From contig JANQKC010000010.1 of NCBI GenBank assembly GCA_028281325.1, positions 368,935 to 432,934 on the forward strand: 64,000 nt of DNA, given 5' to 3'. The notes beneath the pieces were generated by a model that was not told the DNA's origin, did no database searches, and was given only the letters and a program-made list of their open reading frames with translations. This document shows, in pieces, positions 57,260 to 64,000 of this stretch (its first letter is position 1; every line of letters starts with the position of its first letter). The position numbers and the translations under genes were made by a program. Source of the DNA: Alphaproteobacteria bacterium. GTDB lineage: Bacteria; Pseudomonadota; Alphaproteobacteria; UBA8366.

Positions 57260-58018
57260 TCAGAGTCGCACCGGGACGCCCGCCGCCGCCATATGCGCCT
57301 TGGTCTCGCCGATGGTGAATTCGCCGAAATGGAAGATCGACGCGGCCAGCACCGCCGAGGCGTGGCCCTCGCGCACGCCGTCGACCATGTGGTCCAGCGT
57401 GCCGACGCCGCCGCTCGCCACCAGCGGCACGGCGATGCGGTCCGCGACGGTGCGGTTCAGCGCGTTGTCGAACCCGACCTTGGTGCCGTCGCGGTCCATC
57501 GAGGTCAGCAGGATTTCGCCCGCGCCCAGGTCGACCATGCGCACGGCCCATTCGACCGCGTCGATGCCGGTCGGCTCGCGCCCGCCATGGGTGAAGATTT
57601 CCCATTTGTCCGGCCCGGTCGATTTGGCGTCGATGGCGACGACGATGCATTGCGTGCCGAAGCGCTCCGCCGCCTCGGCGACGAATTCGGGCCGGTGCAC
57701 CGCGGCGGTGTTGATCGACACCTTGTCCGCGCCCGCCAGCAGCAGCTTGCGGATATCCTCGACCTGGCGCACGCCGCCGCCGACGGTCAGCGGCATGAAA
57801 CAGTGTTCGGCCGTGCCGCGCACCACGTCGTAGATCGTCTCGCGGTTCTCGTGCGACGCGGTGATGTCGAGGAAGGTCAGTTCGTCCGCGCCGGCCGCGT
57901 CGTAGACCTGCGCCTGTTCCACTGGATCGCCGGCATCGACCAGATCGACGAAATTCACGCCCTTGACCACGCGGCCCGCATGCACGTCGAGGCAGGGGAT
58001 GACGCGAATCTTCAACAT
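57260..58018 (-). CDS. hisF: Imidazole glycerol phosphate synthase subunit HisF
   Basis: TIM-barrel cyclase that works with HisH to make IGP and AICAR. It has 252 residues, opening [20 protein letters not shown] with catalytic Asp in CLDV. The second half repeats the barrel phosphate loops ([14 protein letters not shown] and [11 protein letters not shown]). The ATG at 58018 overlaps the stop of the preceding duplicated hisA tail (ATGTTGA). Confidence 0.96.
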   Translation of the reverse strand: MLKIRVIPCLDVHAGRVVKGVNFVDLVDAGDPVEQAQVYDAAGADELTFLDITASHENRETIYDVVRGTAEHCFMPLTVGGGVRQVEDIRKLLLAGADKVSINTAAVHRPEFVAEAAERFGTQCIVVAIDAKSTGPDKWEIFTHGGREPTGIDAVEWAVRMVDLGAGEILLTSMDRDGTKVGFDNALNRTVADRIAVPLVASGGVGTLDHMVDGVREGHASAVLAASIFHFGEFTIGETKAHMAAAGVPVRL

Positions 58019-58113
58019 GCCGGAGCCTCCGCGGGTGCGGGCAGGGCGGCGAGCGCTTCTCGAAGGTCGACCCGCCCGTCATACCCGGCGGGAACAGTCC
58101 AATCCATCAACAT
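58012..58113 (-). pseudogene. Duplicated hisA tail fragment, mini-ORF next to hisF
   Basis: A 33-residue frame opening [20 protein letters not shown] and ending PAEAPAC, which repeats the last 22 residues or so of HisA. Its stop overlaps the hisF start. It probably represents the ancestral hisA-hisF junction displaced by duplication. Translation is possible by coupling; a function is unlikely. Confidence 0.5.
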
Positions 58114-58274
58114 GCCGTAGCTCCCGCCGGTGAGGGTAGGGCGGCAAGCGCCTCTCGGAGGTCGACCCGCCCGTCATACCCGGCGGGAACAGTCCAATCC
58201 ATCAACATGCCGCAGCTCCCGCCGGTGAGGGTAGGGCGGCAAGCGCCTCTCGGAGGTCGACCCGCCCGTCATAC
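58017..58274. repeat. 95-bp tandem triplication of the hisA 3' end
   Basis: Three direct copies begin at ATGC 58017, 58112 and 58207, a period of exactly 95 nt. The two right copies are nearly identical; the left one, next to hisF, has diverged. The rightmost is the true hisA 3' end. Each copy contains the GCATGTTGA junction in which a TGA stop overlaps a new ATG. Confidence 0.9.
58107..58208 (-). pseudogene. Duplicated hisA tail fragment, mini-ORF next to hisA
   Basis: A second 33-residue frame, opening identically and ending PAGATAC. It starts at an ATG overlapping the hisA stop (ATGTTGA), and its own stop overlaps the next mini-ORF start. Confidence 0.5.
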
Positions 58275-58942
58275 AATGCCCGTCCTATGATCGCGCCGGC
58301 GATCACCTTTTCGCCGGCCAGCGCGATCAGGTCGTCGAGCGACGATACGCCGCCGCTGGCGATCACCGGGGTCGACAGCGCACGCGCCAATCCGGCCGTC
58401 GCCTCGACATTCGGTCCCTGCAGCACGCCGTCGCGGTCGATATCGGTGTAGACGATGGCGTCCGCGCCGGCGTCCTCGAAGCGCAGCGCCAGGTCCCGCG
58501 CCGCCAGTTCGGAGACCTCGGCCCAGCCTTCGACCGCGACCTTGCCGCCGCGCGCGTCGATGCCGAGCGCCACATGCCCCGGCCACGTGCGGCAGGCCTC
58601 GCGCACCAAGTCCGGGTCTTTGACCGCGACGGTGCCGAGCACGACGCGGCGCACGCCCTTGGTCAACCACGTCTCGATCGTCGCCAGCGTGCGGATGCCG
58701 CCGCCGAGCTGCACCGGCAGATCGGTTGCGGCGAGGATCGCGTCGACCGCGTCGCCGTTCACCGGTTCGCCCGCAAACGCGCCGTTCAGGTCGACCACAT
58801 GCAGCCAGGCCGACCCCGCCGCCGCGAAGGCCGCCGCCTGCGCGCCGGGGTCGTCGTTGAACACTGTCGCCCGGTCCATGTCGCCCTGGCGCAAGCGCAC
58901 GCACTGCCCGTCCTTCAGGTCGATCGCGGGATACAGAATCAT
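58202..58942 (-). CDS. hisA: Phosphoribosylformimino-AICAR ribotide isomerase HisA
   Basis: TIM-barrel isomerase of histidine synthesis, 246 residues. It opens [20 protein letters not shown] with catalytic Asp in [18 protein letters not shown] carries the second Asp; [14 protein letters not shown] is the phosphate loop. The C-terminal tail [18 protein letters not shown] lies in the triplicated segment. It starts 4 nt inside the GNAT gene. Confidence 0.96.
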   Translation of the reverse strand: MILYPAIDLKDGQCVRLRQGDMDRATVFNDDPGAQAAAFAAAGSAWLHVVDLNGAFAGEPVNGDAVDAILAATDLPVQLGGGIRTLATIETWLTKGVRRVVLGTVAVKDPDLVREACRTWPGHVALGIDARGGKVAVEGWAEVSELAARDLALRFEDAGADAIVYTDIDRDGVLQGPNVEATAGLARALSTPVIASGGVSSLDDLIALAGEKVIAGAIIGRALYDGRVDLREALAALPSPAGAAAC

Positions 58943-59490
58943 GCGGCGTCTCCGTCATCGCTCAACAGCTTGCTGTAGAAATAGCCCGCGACCCAGGCGT
59001 CGCCGACCCGGGCGTAATGAGGATTCGTGGCCCAGTGGGTATAGCTGAGCGCCTCGTAGAGCGCGATGGCCGCGGTCTGGGTTTCCCGCAAATCGAGGTT
59101 CAGCACGGCGAAGCCGTCGCCCCGCGCCGTGGACTCCACCGCCTCGATCAGCGCCCGCGCAACGCCGTGGCCCCGCGCCCAGGGGGCGACGAAAGCGGCG
59201 GTCAGCGTGGCCGCGTGCGCCTGCGCCTCGTTGTTGCGGGTCGGCCGGACGAGCTGCGCCGAGCCGGCGACCACGCCGTCCAGGCGGGCGAGGAACAGGC
59301 TGCGTTCGGGCACCACCAGCACACCACGCCAGTAGGTTTCCAGCACCTCGCGCGGCGGCGGGGACAGCCAGCCGAAACCGCCGCCCTCGAGGATCGAGGC
59401 CTCGGCGGCGTCGCACAGGTCGTGCTGGTCCGCCCCCTTGAGCCGGGTGGCGATCTCGACCGTGATCGTCGTTGTCGCGGGGTCCGTCAT
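58939..59490 (-). CDS. GNAT-family N-acetyltransferase inside the his operon
   Basis: A 183-residue acetyltransferase with the acetyl-CoA-binding motif [20 protein letters not shown] (R-G-x-G-x-A type) and the closing [20 protein letters not shown]. The substrate is unknown. It lies between hisH and hisA, overlapping hisA by 4 nt, so it is translated with the operon. Confidence 0.85.
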   Translation of the reverse strand: MTDPATTTITVEIATRLKGADQHDLCDAAEASILEGGGFGWLSPPPREVLETYWRGVLVVPERSLFLARLDGVVAGSAQLVRPTRNNEAQAHAATLTAAFVAPWARGHGVARALIEAVESTARGDGFAVLNLDLRETQTAAIALYEALSYTHWATNPHYARVGDAWVAGYFYSKLLSDDGDAA

Positions 59491-59499
59491 CGCGATCCC

Positions 59500-60126
59500 T
59501 CAGGGCGCCCAGTTCAGAAAGTTCGCGATCAGGCGCAGGCCCACCGCCTGGCTCTTCTCGGGATGGAACTGCGTGCCGATCATGGTGCCGTGACCGACCA
59601 TCGCGGTGATCGTGCCGCCGTGGTCCGTCGTCGCGAGCACGTTGTCCGGGTCCGCCGCGGCAAGATGATAGCTGTGGACGAAGTAAACGTGGTCGCCGTC
59701 CTCGATCCCCGCCGTCACCGGATGGTCCCGGGGCAGGGTGAGCGTGTTCCAGCCCATATGCGGCACCTTGAGCGCCGGATCGGCCGGCGCGATCGCCGCC
59801 ACCTCCCCGCCGATCCAACCGAACCCGTCATGCCGCCCGTGTTCGAGGCCCACATCGGCGGTCAGCTGCATGCCGACGCAGATGCCGAAGAACGGCCGGC
59901 CGCGGCCGATCACCGCGTCCTGCAAGGCCTCCATCATACCGTCCACCGCCAGCAGGCCGCGCTTGCAGTCGCCGAAGGCGCCGACGCCCGGCAACACGAT
60001 GCGGTCCGCCCGCGCGACCGCGTCCGGGTCGCCGGTGACCAACACGGGGCCGTCGCTCTCGCGTTCGAACGCCTTCGCCGCCGAGCGCAGGTTGCCCGAT
60101 CCGTAGTCGATGATCGCTACCGTCAT
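59500..60126 (-). CDS. hisH: Imidazole glycerol phosphate synthase glutaminase subunit HisH
   Basis: Class I glutamine amidotransferase that supplies ammonia to HisF. It has 208 residues. The nucleophile Cys is in [10 protein letters not shown], and His/Glu of the triad are in [10 protein letters not shown]; the N-terminus is [20 protein letters not shown]. Followed after 9 nt by the GNAT gene. Confidence 0.95.
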   Translation of the reverse strand: MTVAIIDYGSGNLRSAAKAFERESDGPVLVTGDPDAVARADRIVLPGVGAFGDCKRGLLAVDGMMEALQDAVIGRGRPFFGICVGMQLTADVGLEHGRHDGFGWIGGEVAAIAPADPALKVPHMGWNTLTLPRDHPVTAGIEDGDHVYFVHSYHLAAADPDNVLATTDHGGTITAMVGHGTMIGTQFHPEKSQAVGLRLIANFLNWAP

Positions 60127-60175
60127 GTTTCGCCAAACCCGCCGCGGCGCTCCCGCCGGCGTCGGTCTTCTTCTG

Positions 60176-60775
60176 TTACAGCGAGCCGCCGAGCACGCCC
60201 TTGGTGGACGGGACGGCGTTCGCCTGCCGTGGATCGATATCGACCGCCATCTTCAGCGACCGCGCGAGGCCTTTGTAGCAGGACTCGACGATATGATGGC
60301 TGTTCGCGCCGTAGAGGTTCTCCACATGCAGCGTGAGCCCGGCGCTCTGCGCGAAGGCCTGGAACCATTCCTTGAACAGTTCGGTGTCCATGTCGCCGAG
60401 CTTGGGCGTCGGGAAATCCACCTTCCACACCAGATAGGGCCGGTTCGAGCAGTCCAGCGCGACCCGGGTCAGCGTCTCGTCCATCGGGATGAGCGCGCTG
60501 CCGTAGCGCACGATGCCCTTGCGGTCGCCGAGCGCCTGCGAAAAGGCTTCGCCCACCGCATAGCCGGAATCCTCGGTGGTGTGATGGAAATCGATATGCA
60601 GGTCGCCCTTGGCCCGCACGGTCAAATCCATCAGGCTATGCCGCGAGAGCTGTTCGAGCATATGGTCGAGGAACCCGATGCCCGTGCTCACGTCATAGGT
60701 GCCCGTGCCGTCCAGGCCAATCTCCACCTGGATTTCCGTCTCTTTCGTGTTGCGCTCCACTTTCGCCTTGCGCAT
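60176..60775 (-). CDS. hisB: Imidazoleglycerol-phosphate dehydratase
   Basis: Monofunctional manganese-dependent dehydratase, 199 residues. Duplicated metal-binding motifs: [18 protein letters not shown] and [14 protein letters not shown], then [17 protein letters not shown]. No phosphatase domain, unlike E. coli HisB. First visible gene of the his run on this strand; divergent from hslV. Confidence 0.96.
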   Translation of the reverse strand: MRKAKVERNTKETEIQVEIGLDGTGTYDVSTGIGFLDHMLEQLSRHSLMDLTVRAKGDLHIDFHHTTEDSGYAVGEAFSQALGDRKGIVRYGSALIPMDETLTRVALDCSNRPYLVWKVDFPTPKLGDMDTELFKEWFQAFAQSAGLTLHVENLYGANSHHIVESCYKGLARSLKMAVDIDPRQANAVPSTKGVLGGSL

Positions 60776-60900
60776 GACAGCCTCCGGTCGCTGAACCGGG
60801 CGTCTTGTATCACCCCGACCGGCAAAGGGCCAGCAGGGAAACGGGCTAGCGCCGCGTTAGCGCCGCCAGGGCGAGACAAAGACGCCCGCGGACGACACCC

Positions 60901-60930
60901 CTTGATCGAACGGCGGAAAATCGCCACATC
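60901..60930 (+). promoter_or_regulatory. Possible heat-shock-type promoter of hslVU
   Basis: CTTG (60901-60904) followed after 19 nt by CCACATC (60924-60930). The -35 matches the RpoH form but the -10 is only partial and the spacing one nucleotide long. Offered mainly because hslVU is usually heat-inducible. Confidence 0.3.
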
Positions 60931-60977
60931 CTGTAGGCCATTTCGCAGAATCCCGACTTTCCAGTAAAAGGACAGAC

Positions 60978-61520
60978 ATGAGCGAACCCGCCACATGGCA
61001 TGGCACGACGATCCTTTCGGTCCGCAAGGGCGATACGGTGGTGATTGCCGGCGACGGCCAGGTCAGCCTGGGCCAGACCGTGATCAAGGCGAATGCGCGC
61101 AAGGTGCGCCGGCTCGGCGACGGTTCGGTGATCGGGGGCTTCGCGGGCGCGACCGCCGACGCCTTCACCCTGTTCGAACGGCTGGAAGCCAAGCTGGAAC
61201 AGCATCCCGGGCAGTTGACCCGGGCCTGCGTCGAGCTGGCCAAGGATTGGCGGACCGACCGCTATTTGCGCCGGCTCGAAGCAATGATGGCGGTGGCGGA
61301 TTCCAACGTCTCGCTGACCCTCACCGGCAACGGCGACGTGCTGGAGCCCGAGGACGGGTTGATCGGCATCGGCTCGGGCGGGGCCTATGCGCTGTCCGCC
61401 GCCCGCGCGCTGGTCGGCGCGACCGAGATGGACGCCGAGGAAATCGCCGCCCGCGCCATGAAGATCGCCGCCGACATCTGCGTCTACACCAATGAAAGCG
61501 TTGTGATCGAAAAGCTATGA
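60978..61520 (+). CDS. hslV: ATP-dependent protease subunit HslV
   Basis: Proteasome-like peptidase of the HslUV protease, 180 residues. The N-terminal nine residues MSEPATWHG are likely removed, exposing catalytic Thr10 in [32 protein letters not shown] is a late family motif. It overlaps hslU by 4 nt. Confidence 0.96.
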   Translation: MSEPATWHGTTILSVRKGDTVVIAGDGQVSLGQTVIKANARKVRRLGDGSVIGGFAGATADAFTLFERLEAKLEQHPGQLTRACVELAKDWRTDRYLRRLEAMMAVADSNVSLTLTGNGDVLEPEDGLIGIGSGGAYALSAARALVGATEMDAEEIAARAMKIAADICVYTNESVVIEKL

Positions 61521-62830
61521 GCTCCTTCAGCCCCCGAGAGATCGTTTCCGAACTCGACCGTTTCATCGTCGGCCAGAACGACGCCAAGCGCGCCGTCGCC
61601 GTGGCGCTGCGCAACCGCTGGCGGCGTCAGCAACTGACCGACGAGATGCGCGAGGAAGTGCTGCCGAAGAATATCCTGATGATCGGCCCGACCGGCGTCG
61701 GCAAGACCGAGATCGCCCGCCGCCTGGCCAAGCTGGCCAACGCGCCCTTCATCAAGGTCGAGGCGACCAAGTTCACCGAGGTCGGCTATGTCGGCCGCGA
61801 CGTGGAGCAGATCGTCCGTGACCTGGTCGAAGCGGCGATCCACATCGTGCGCGACGACCAGCGCAAGGAAGTCGTGCCGAAGGCCGAGATCATGGCCGAG
61901 GAACGGGTGATCAACGCGCTGGTCGGCGACAACGCCAGCGAGAGCACGCGCCAGGCCTTCCGCAAGAAGCTGCGCGAGGGCGAACTGGACGACCGCGAGG
62001 TGGAGATCGATGTCGCCGACACCGGCGGCCTTGGACTGCCGACGTTGGACGTGCCCGGCATGCCCGGCGCGCAGATGGGCATGATCAATCTGAACGACAT
62101 GCTGGGCAAGGCGCTGGGCGGGCAACGCACCAAGCGCAAGCGCATGACCGTCGGCGAATCCTACGACGTGCTGGTCGCGGAGGAGAGCGACAAGCTGCTC
62201 GACGAGGAACAGGTGGTGCGCGCCGCCATCGAATCGGTGGAGCAGAACGGCATCGTCTTTTTGGACGAGATCGACAAGGTCGCGGCCCGGTCCGACCGGC
62301 AGGGCGCGGATGTCAGCCGCGAGGGCGTGCAGCGCGACCTGCTGCCGCTGATCGAGGGCACCACCGTCGCGACCAAGCACGGCCCGGTCCTGACCGACCA
62401 TATCCTGTTCATCGCGTCGGGCGCGTTCCATTTGGCGAAGCCGTCCGACCTGCTGCCCGAGTTGCAGGGCCGGCTGCCGATCCGCGTCGAGTTGAAGGCG
62501 CTGACCCAGGACGATTTCGAACGCATCCTGCGCGAGCCGGAGAACAGCCTGATCCTGCAATACACCGCGCTGATGAAAACGGAAGACGTGGCGCTCAGCT
62601 TCACCGACGATGCGATCGTCGAACTGGCGCGGCTGGCCGCGACGATCAACCTGAATGTCGAGAATATCGGCGCGCGCCGCCTGCACACGGTGATGGAAAA
62701 GCTGCTGGAGGAAATCAGCTTCACCGCCACCGACCGCTCGGGCGAAGCGATCGCCATCGACGCCGAGTATGTGCGCGAGCGCGTCTCCAGCCTCGCCGAG
62801 GACGCGGACCTGTCGAAATTTATTTTGTAG
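61517..62830 (+). CDS. hslU: ATP-dependent protease ATPase subunit HslU
   Basis: AAA+ unfoldase of HslUV, 437 residues. Walker A is [18 protein letters not shown], the pore motif is GYVGRDVE, Walker B is [12 protein letters not shown], and the I-domain lies between them (about 110-230). The C-terminal tail DLSKFIL is the segment that inserts into HslV. ATG at 61517. Confidence 0.97.
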   Translation: MSSFSPREIVSELDRFIVGQNDAKRAVAVALRNRWRRQQLTDEMREEVLPKNILMIGPTGVGKTEIARRLAKLANAPFIKVEATKFTEVGYVGRDVEQIVRDLVEAAIHIVRDDQRKEVVPKAEIMAEERVINALVGDNASESTRQAFRKKLREGELDDREVEIDVADTGGLGLPTLDVPGMPGAQMGMINLNDMLGKALGGQRTKRKRMTVGESYDVLVAEESDKLLDEEQVVRAAIESVEQNGIVFLDEIDKVAARSDRQGADVSREGVQRDLLPLIEGTTVATKHGPVLTDHILFIASGAFHLAKPSDLLPELQGRLPIRVELKALTQDDFERILREPENSLILQYTALMKTEDVALSFTDDAIVELARLAATINLNVENIGARRLHTVMEKLLEEISFTATDRSGEAIAIDAEYVRERVSSLAEDADLSKFIL

Positions 62831-62835
62831 GCACA

Positions 62836-63004
62836 CCCTTCGACAGGCTCAGGGTGAGGCGGATATCATTTAGCAATCCTCATGCTGAGCTTGTCGAAGC
62901 ATGAGCCCGTCGAAGCATGACCGTGAAATGCATGGACCCTTCGACAAGCTCAGGGTGAGGCAGGTATTGTTACAACACCCTCATGCTGAGCGTGTCGAAG
63001 CATG
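62836..63004. repeat. Cluster of four TTCGACAxGCTCAG repeats after hslU
   Basis: CCCTTCGACAGGCTCAGGGT (62836 on), CCTCATGCTGAGCTTGTCGA (62878 on), CCCTTCGACAAGCTCAGGGT (62937 on) and CCCTCATGCTGAGCGTGTCG (62978 on) alternate in orientation, giving two nested inverted pairs. The first starts 5 nt after the hslU stop and could act as a transcription terminator. Same unit as at 30.1, 31.7 and 63.9 kb. Confidence 0.85.
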
Positions 63005-63055
63005 AGCCTGTCGAAGGATGAAGATGTCAGCACCACCCACGAGGGAGACCGACGC

Positions 63056-63781
63056 ATGACCGAGCGCATCTGGGACCAGTTCCTGACCGACAAGGACAAA
63101 AGAGTCTTCGACCAGTCCGGCTACGGCCGGCGCGTCGGGTTCGGCGAACGGCCGGCGCTGTTCATCATCGACGTCCAGTATAATTTCACCGGCGACGACC
63201 CCGACCAGGACGAGGAAGCGGCGCTGGCGCAATACCGCACCTATTGCGGCAAGGCGGGCTGGCGGGCCGTGCCGCATATCGAGCGGCTGATGCGCCTCGC
63301 GCGGGAGAAGAACATCCCAATCTTCTACACACAGTCGGAACGGCGGGCCGACATGCGCGACAACGGCGTGCAGACCGGCAAGAGCCATCGCGGCGCGGAG
63401 AAGACCACGACCGAGGGCACGCACGCGACCCAAACCGTCGCCCCCATCGCGCCGCGCCCGCAGGACATGCTGATCGGCAAGCGCATGCCCTCGGCCTTCT
63501 TCGGCACGCCCTTCATGAGCTATCTCAACCACCTCGACGTGGACAGCTTGATCCTGACCGGCTGCTCCACCTCGGGCTGCCTGCGCGCCACCACGGTCGA
63601 CGCCTTCAGCTACAATTTCAAGGTGACGATCCCCGAGGAGACGACTTTCGACCGGTTCGACGCCAGCCACGCGGTCAACCTGTTCGACCTGAACTGCAAA
63701 TACGCCGACGTCATCGCCACCGACGAAGTCGCCGCCTACCTGGAAGGCCTGCCCGCCCGCGAGGCCTTGGCGGCTGAGTAG
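63056..63781 (+). CDS. Isochorismatase-family cysteine hydrolase
   Basis: A 241-residue hydrolase. The catalytic triad positions are visible: Asp39 in LFIIDVQYNF, Lys142 in MLIGKRMPSAFFGT and Cys170 in LILTGCSTSGCLRATT. The long N-terminal region and the motif set resemble N-carbamoylsarcosine amidohydrolases, but the substrate cannot be fixed. The ATG at 63056 follows GAGGGAG; the frame to 63002 runs into the repeat. Flanked on both sides by dispersed repeats. Confidence 0.85.
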   Translation: MTERIWDQFLTDKDKRVFDQSGYGRRVGFGERPALFIIDVQYNFTGDDPDQDEEAALAQYRTYCGKAGWRAVPHIERLMRLAREKNIPIFYTQSERRADMRDNGVQTGKSHRGAEKTTTEGTHATQTVAPIAPRPQDMLIGKRMPSAFFGTPFMSYLNHLDVDSLILTGCSTSGCLRATTVDAFSYNFKVTIPEETTFDRFDASHAVNLFDLNCKYADVIATDEVAAYLEGLPAREALAAE

Positions 63782-63796
63782 GGCGGCCACTCTGGC

Positions 63797-63921
63797 CTCC
63801 CGCTTTCGCGGGAGTGACGAGACTCGAATTCCCACACATCTGTTCTGTCATTCCCGCGAAAGCGGGAATCCACCGGCGCCGATCGTATGGGGCGGCGATC
63901 CATCCTTCGACAGGCTCAGCA
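63797..63921. repeat. CCCGC-type palindromes and TTCGACAGGCTCAG repeat
   Basis: Two hairpins, CTCCCGCTTTCGCGGGAG (63797-63814) and ATTCCCGCGAAAGCGGGAAT (63850-63869), then a half unit ATCCTTCGACAGGCTCAGCA (63902-63921). Related palindromes occur inside the element at 30.1 kb. The first may serve as terminator for the hydrolase gene. Confidence 0.8.
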
Positions 63922-63928
63922 ACTGTGT

Positions 63929-64000
63929 TTATGTCTCGTTTAGTTTGTATGGTTGCTGATCTCTGATGATGGCGTTGAGCTGGACGATCATCTTTCGGAG
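63929..64000 (-). mobile_element. C-terminal end of an IS110-family-like transposase (cut by window edge)
   Basis: The minus strand from 64000 reads LRKMIVQLNAIIRDQQPYKL followed by NET and a TAA at 63931-63929. This ending (RK-hydrophobic-LNA-I-x-RD) is what I recall for IS110/IS116/IS902 transposase C-termini. Only 23 codons are visible, so the call is tentative. Confidence 0.6.

Noticed and set aside
58017..58274. CRISPR-like array at the hisA/hisF junction
   Set aside because: The repeats are contiguous 95-bp direct copies of coding DNA without spacers.

Overview
The window is high-GC, densely coded chromosomal DNA from an alphaproteobacterium. Three things point there: conserved blocks mutS-glnD-murJ-trpS, dnaK-dnaJ-dapB, hrcA-grpE, hslVU next to the his genes, and rsmI/lpoA/yraN/BON/gshB; alphaproteobacterial small families (DUF3126, DUF2244, bactofilin, PAS_5); and an alpha-type heat-shock promoter before dnaK. 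A Rhodospirillales-like member is my best guess, but the sequence alone does not fix the order. I see no rRNA, tRNA, CRISPR array or complete mobile element.

Layout. 1-11 kb (minus strand): mutS, glnD, a DUF3126 gene, murJ and trpS (cut by the window edge), with a tandem pair of GrdB-like genes placed between murJ and trpS. Each of the pair has an in-frame TGA at a U-x-x-C motif and is best read as a selenoprotein. 11-21.5 kb (plus): malic enzyme, then phosphate sensing and uptake: phoR, a Pho box array, pstS-pstC-pstA-pstB-phoU-phoB. 21.4-28 kb (minus): a Pat-type acyl-CoA synthetase/acetyltransferase overlapping a macrodomain gene, an AmpG-like permease, a PfkB-family adenosine kinase and a methyltransferase. 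28-32 kb: EI24 membrane protein, bactofilin plus lipoprotein, nth, DUF2244, and repeat elements. 31.8-40.3 kb: dapB, dnaJ, dnaK, DUF1848, egtB, grpE, hrcA. 40.5-48.2 kb: rph-rdgB-hemW, then lpoA, rsmI, yraN, BON lipoprotein, SirB1-like and gshB. 48.2-56.4 kb is the accessory-looking part: an orphan flagellin-like gene, a small secreted protein, a PAS_5 protein, comM, an unknown secreted protein, a Fic-like protein with a broken catalytic motif, a glycosyltransferase and a small unknown. 56.4-64 kb: hinT, hisE, hisF, hisA, a GNAT, hisH and hisB (minus), divergent hslV-hslU (plus), an isochorismatase-family hydrolase set among dispersed repeats, and the tail of an IS110-type transposase at the right edge.

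How the genes work together. The Pst transporter, PhoU and PhoR/PhoB form a complete phosphate-starvation circuit with its own Pho boxes. DnaK/DnaJ/GrpE/HrcA/HslVU form the protein quality-control set. HisB/H/A/F/E cover five histidine-biosynthesis steps. Pat and the macrodomain enzyme are translationally coupled and may link acylation with ADP-ribose or O-acetyl-ADP-ribose metabolism.

Main points for a second look: (1) the tandem GrdB-like selenoprotein pair in a housekeeping cluster of a probably aerobic lineage; (2) a 95-bp triplication at the hisA/hisF junction that keeps the reading frame and the stop/start overlap in each copy; (3) the degenerate Fic protein; (4) the Pat-macrodomain gene pair; (5) composite inverted-repeat elements.
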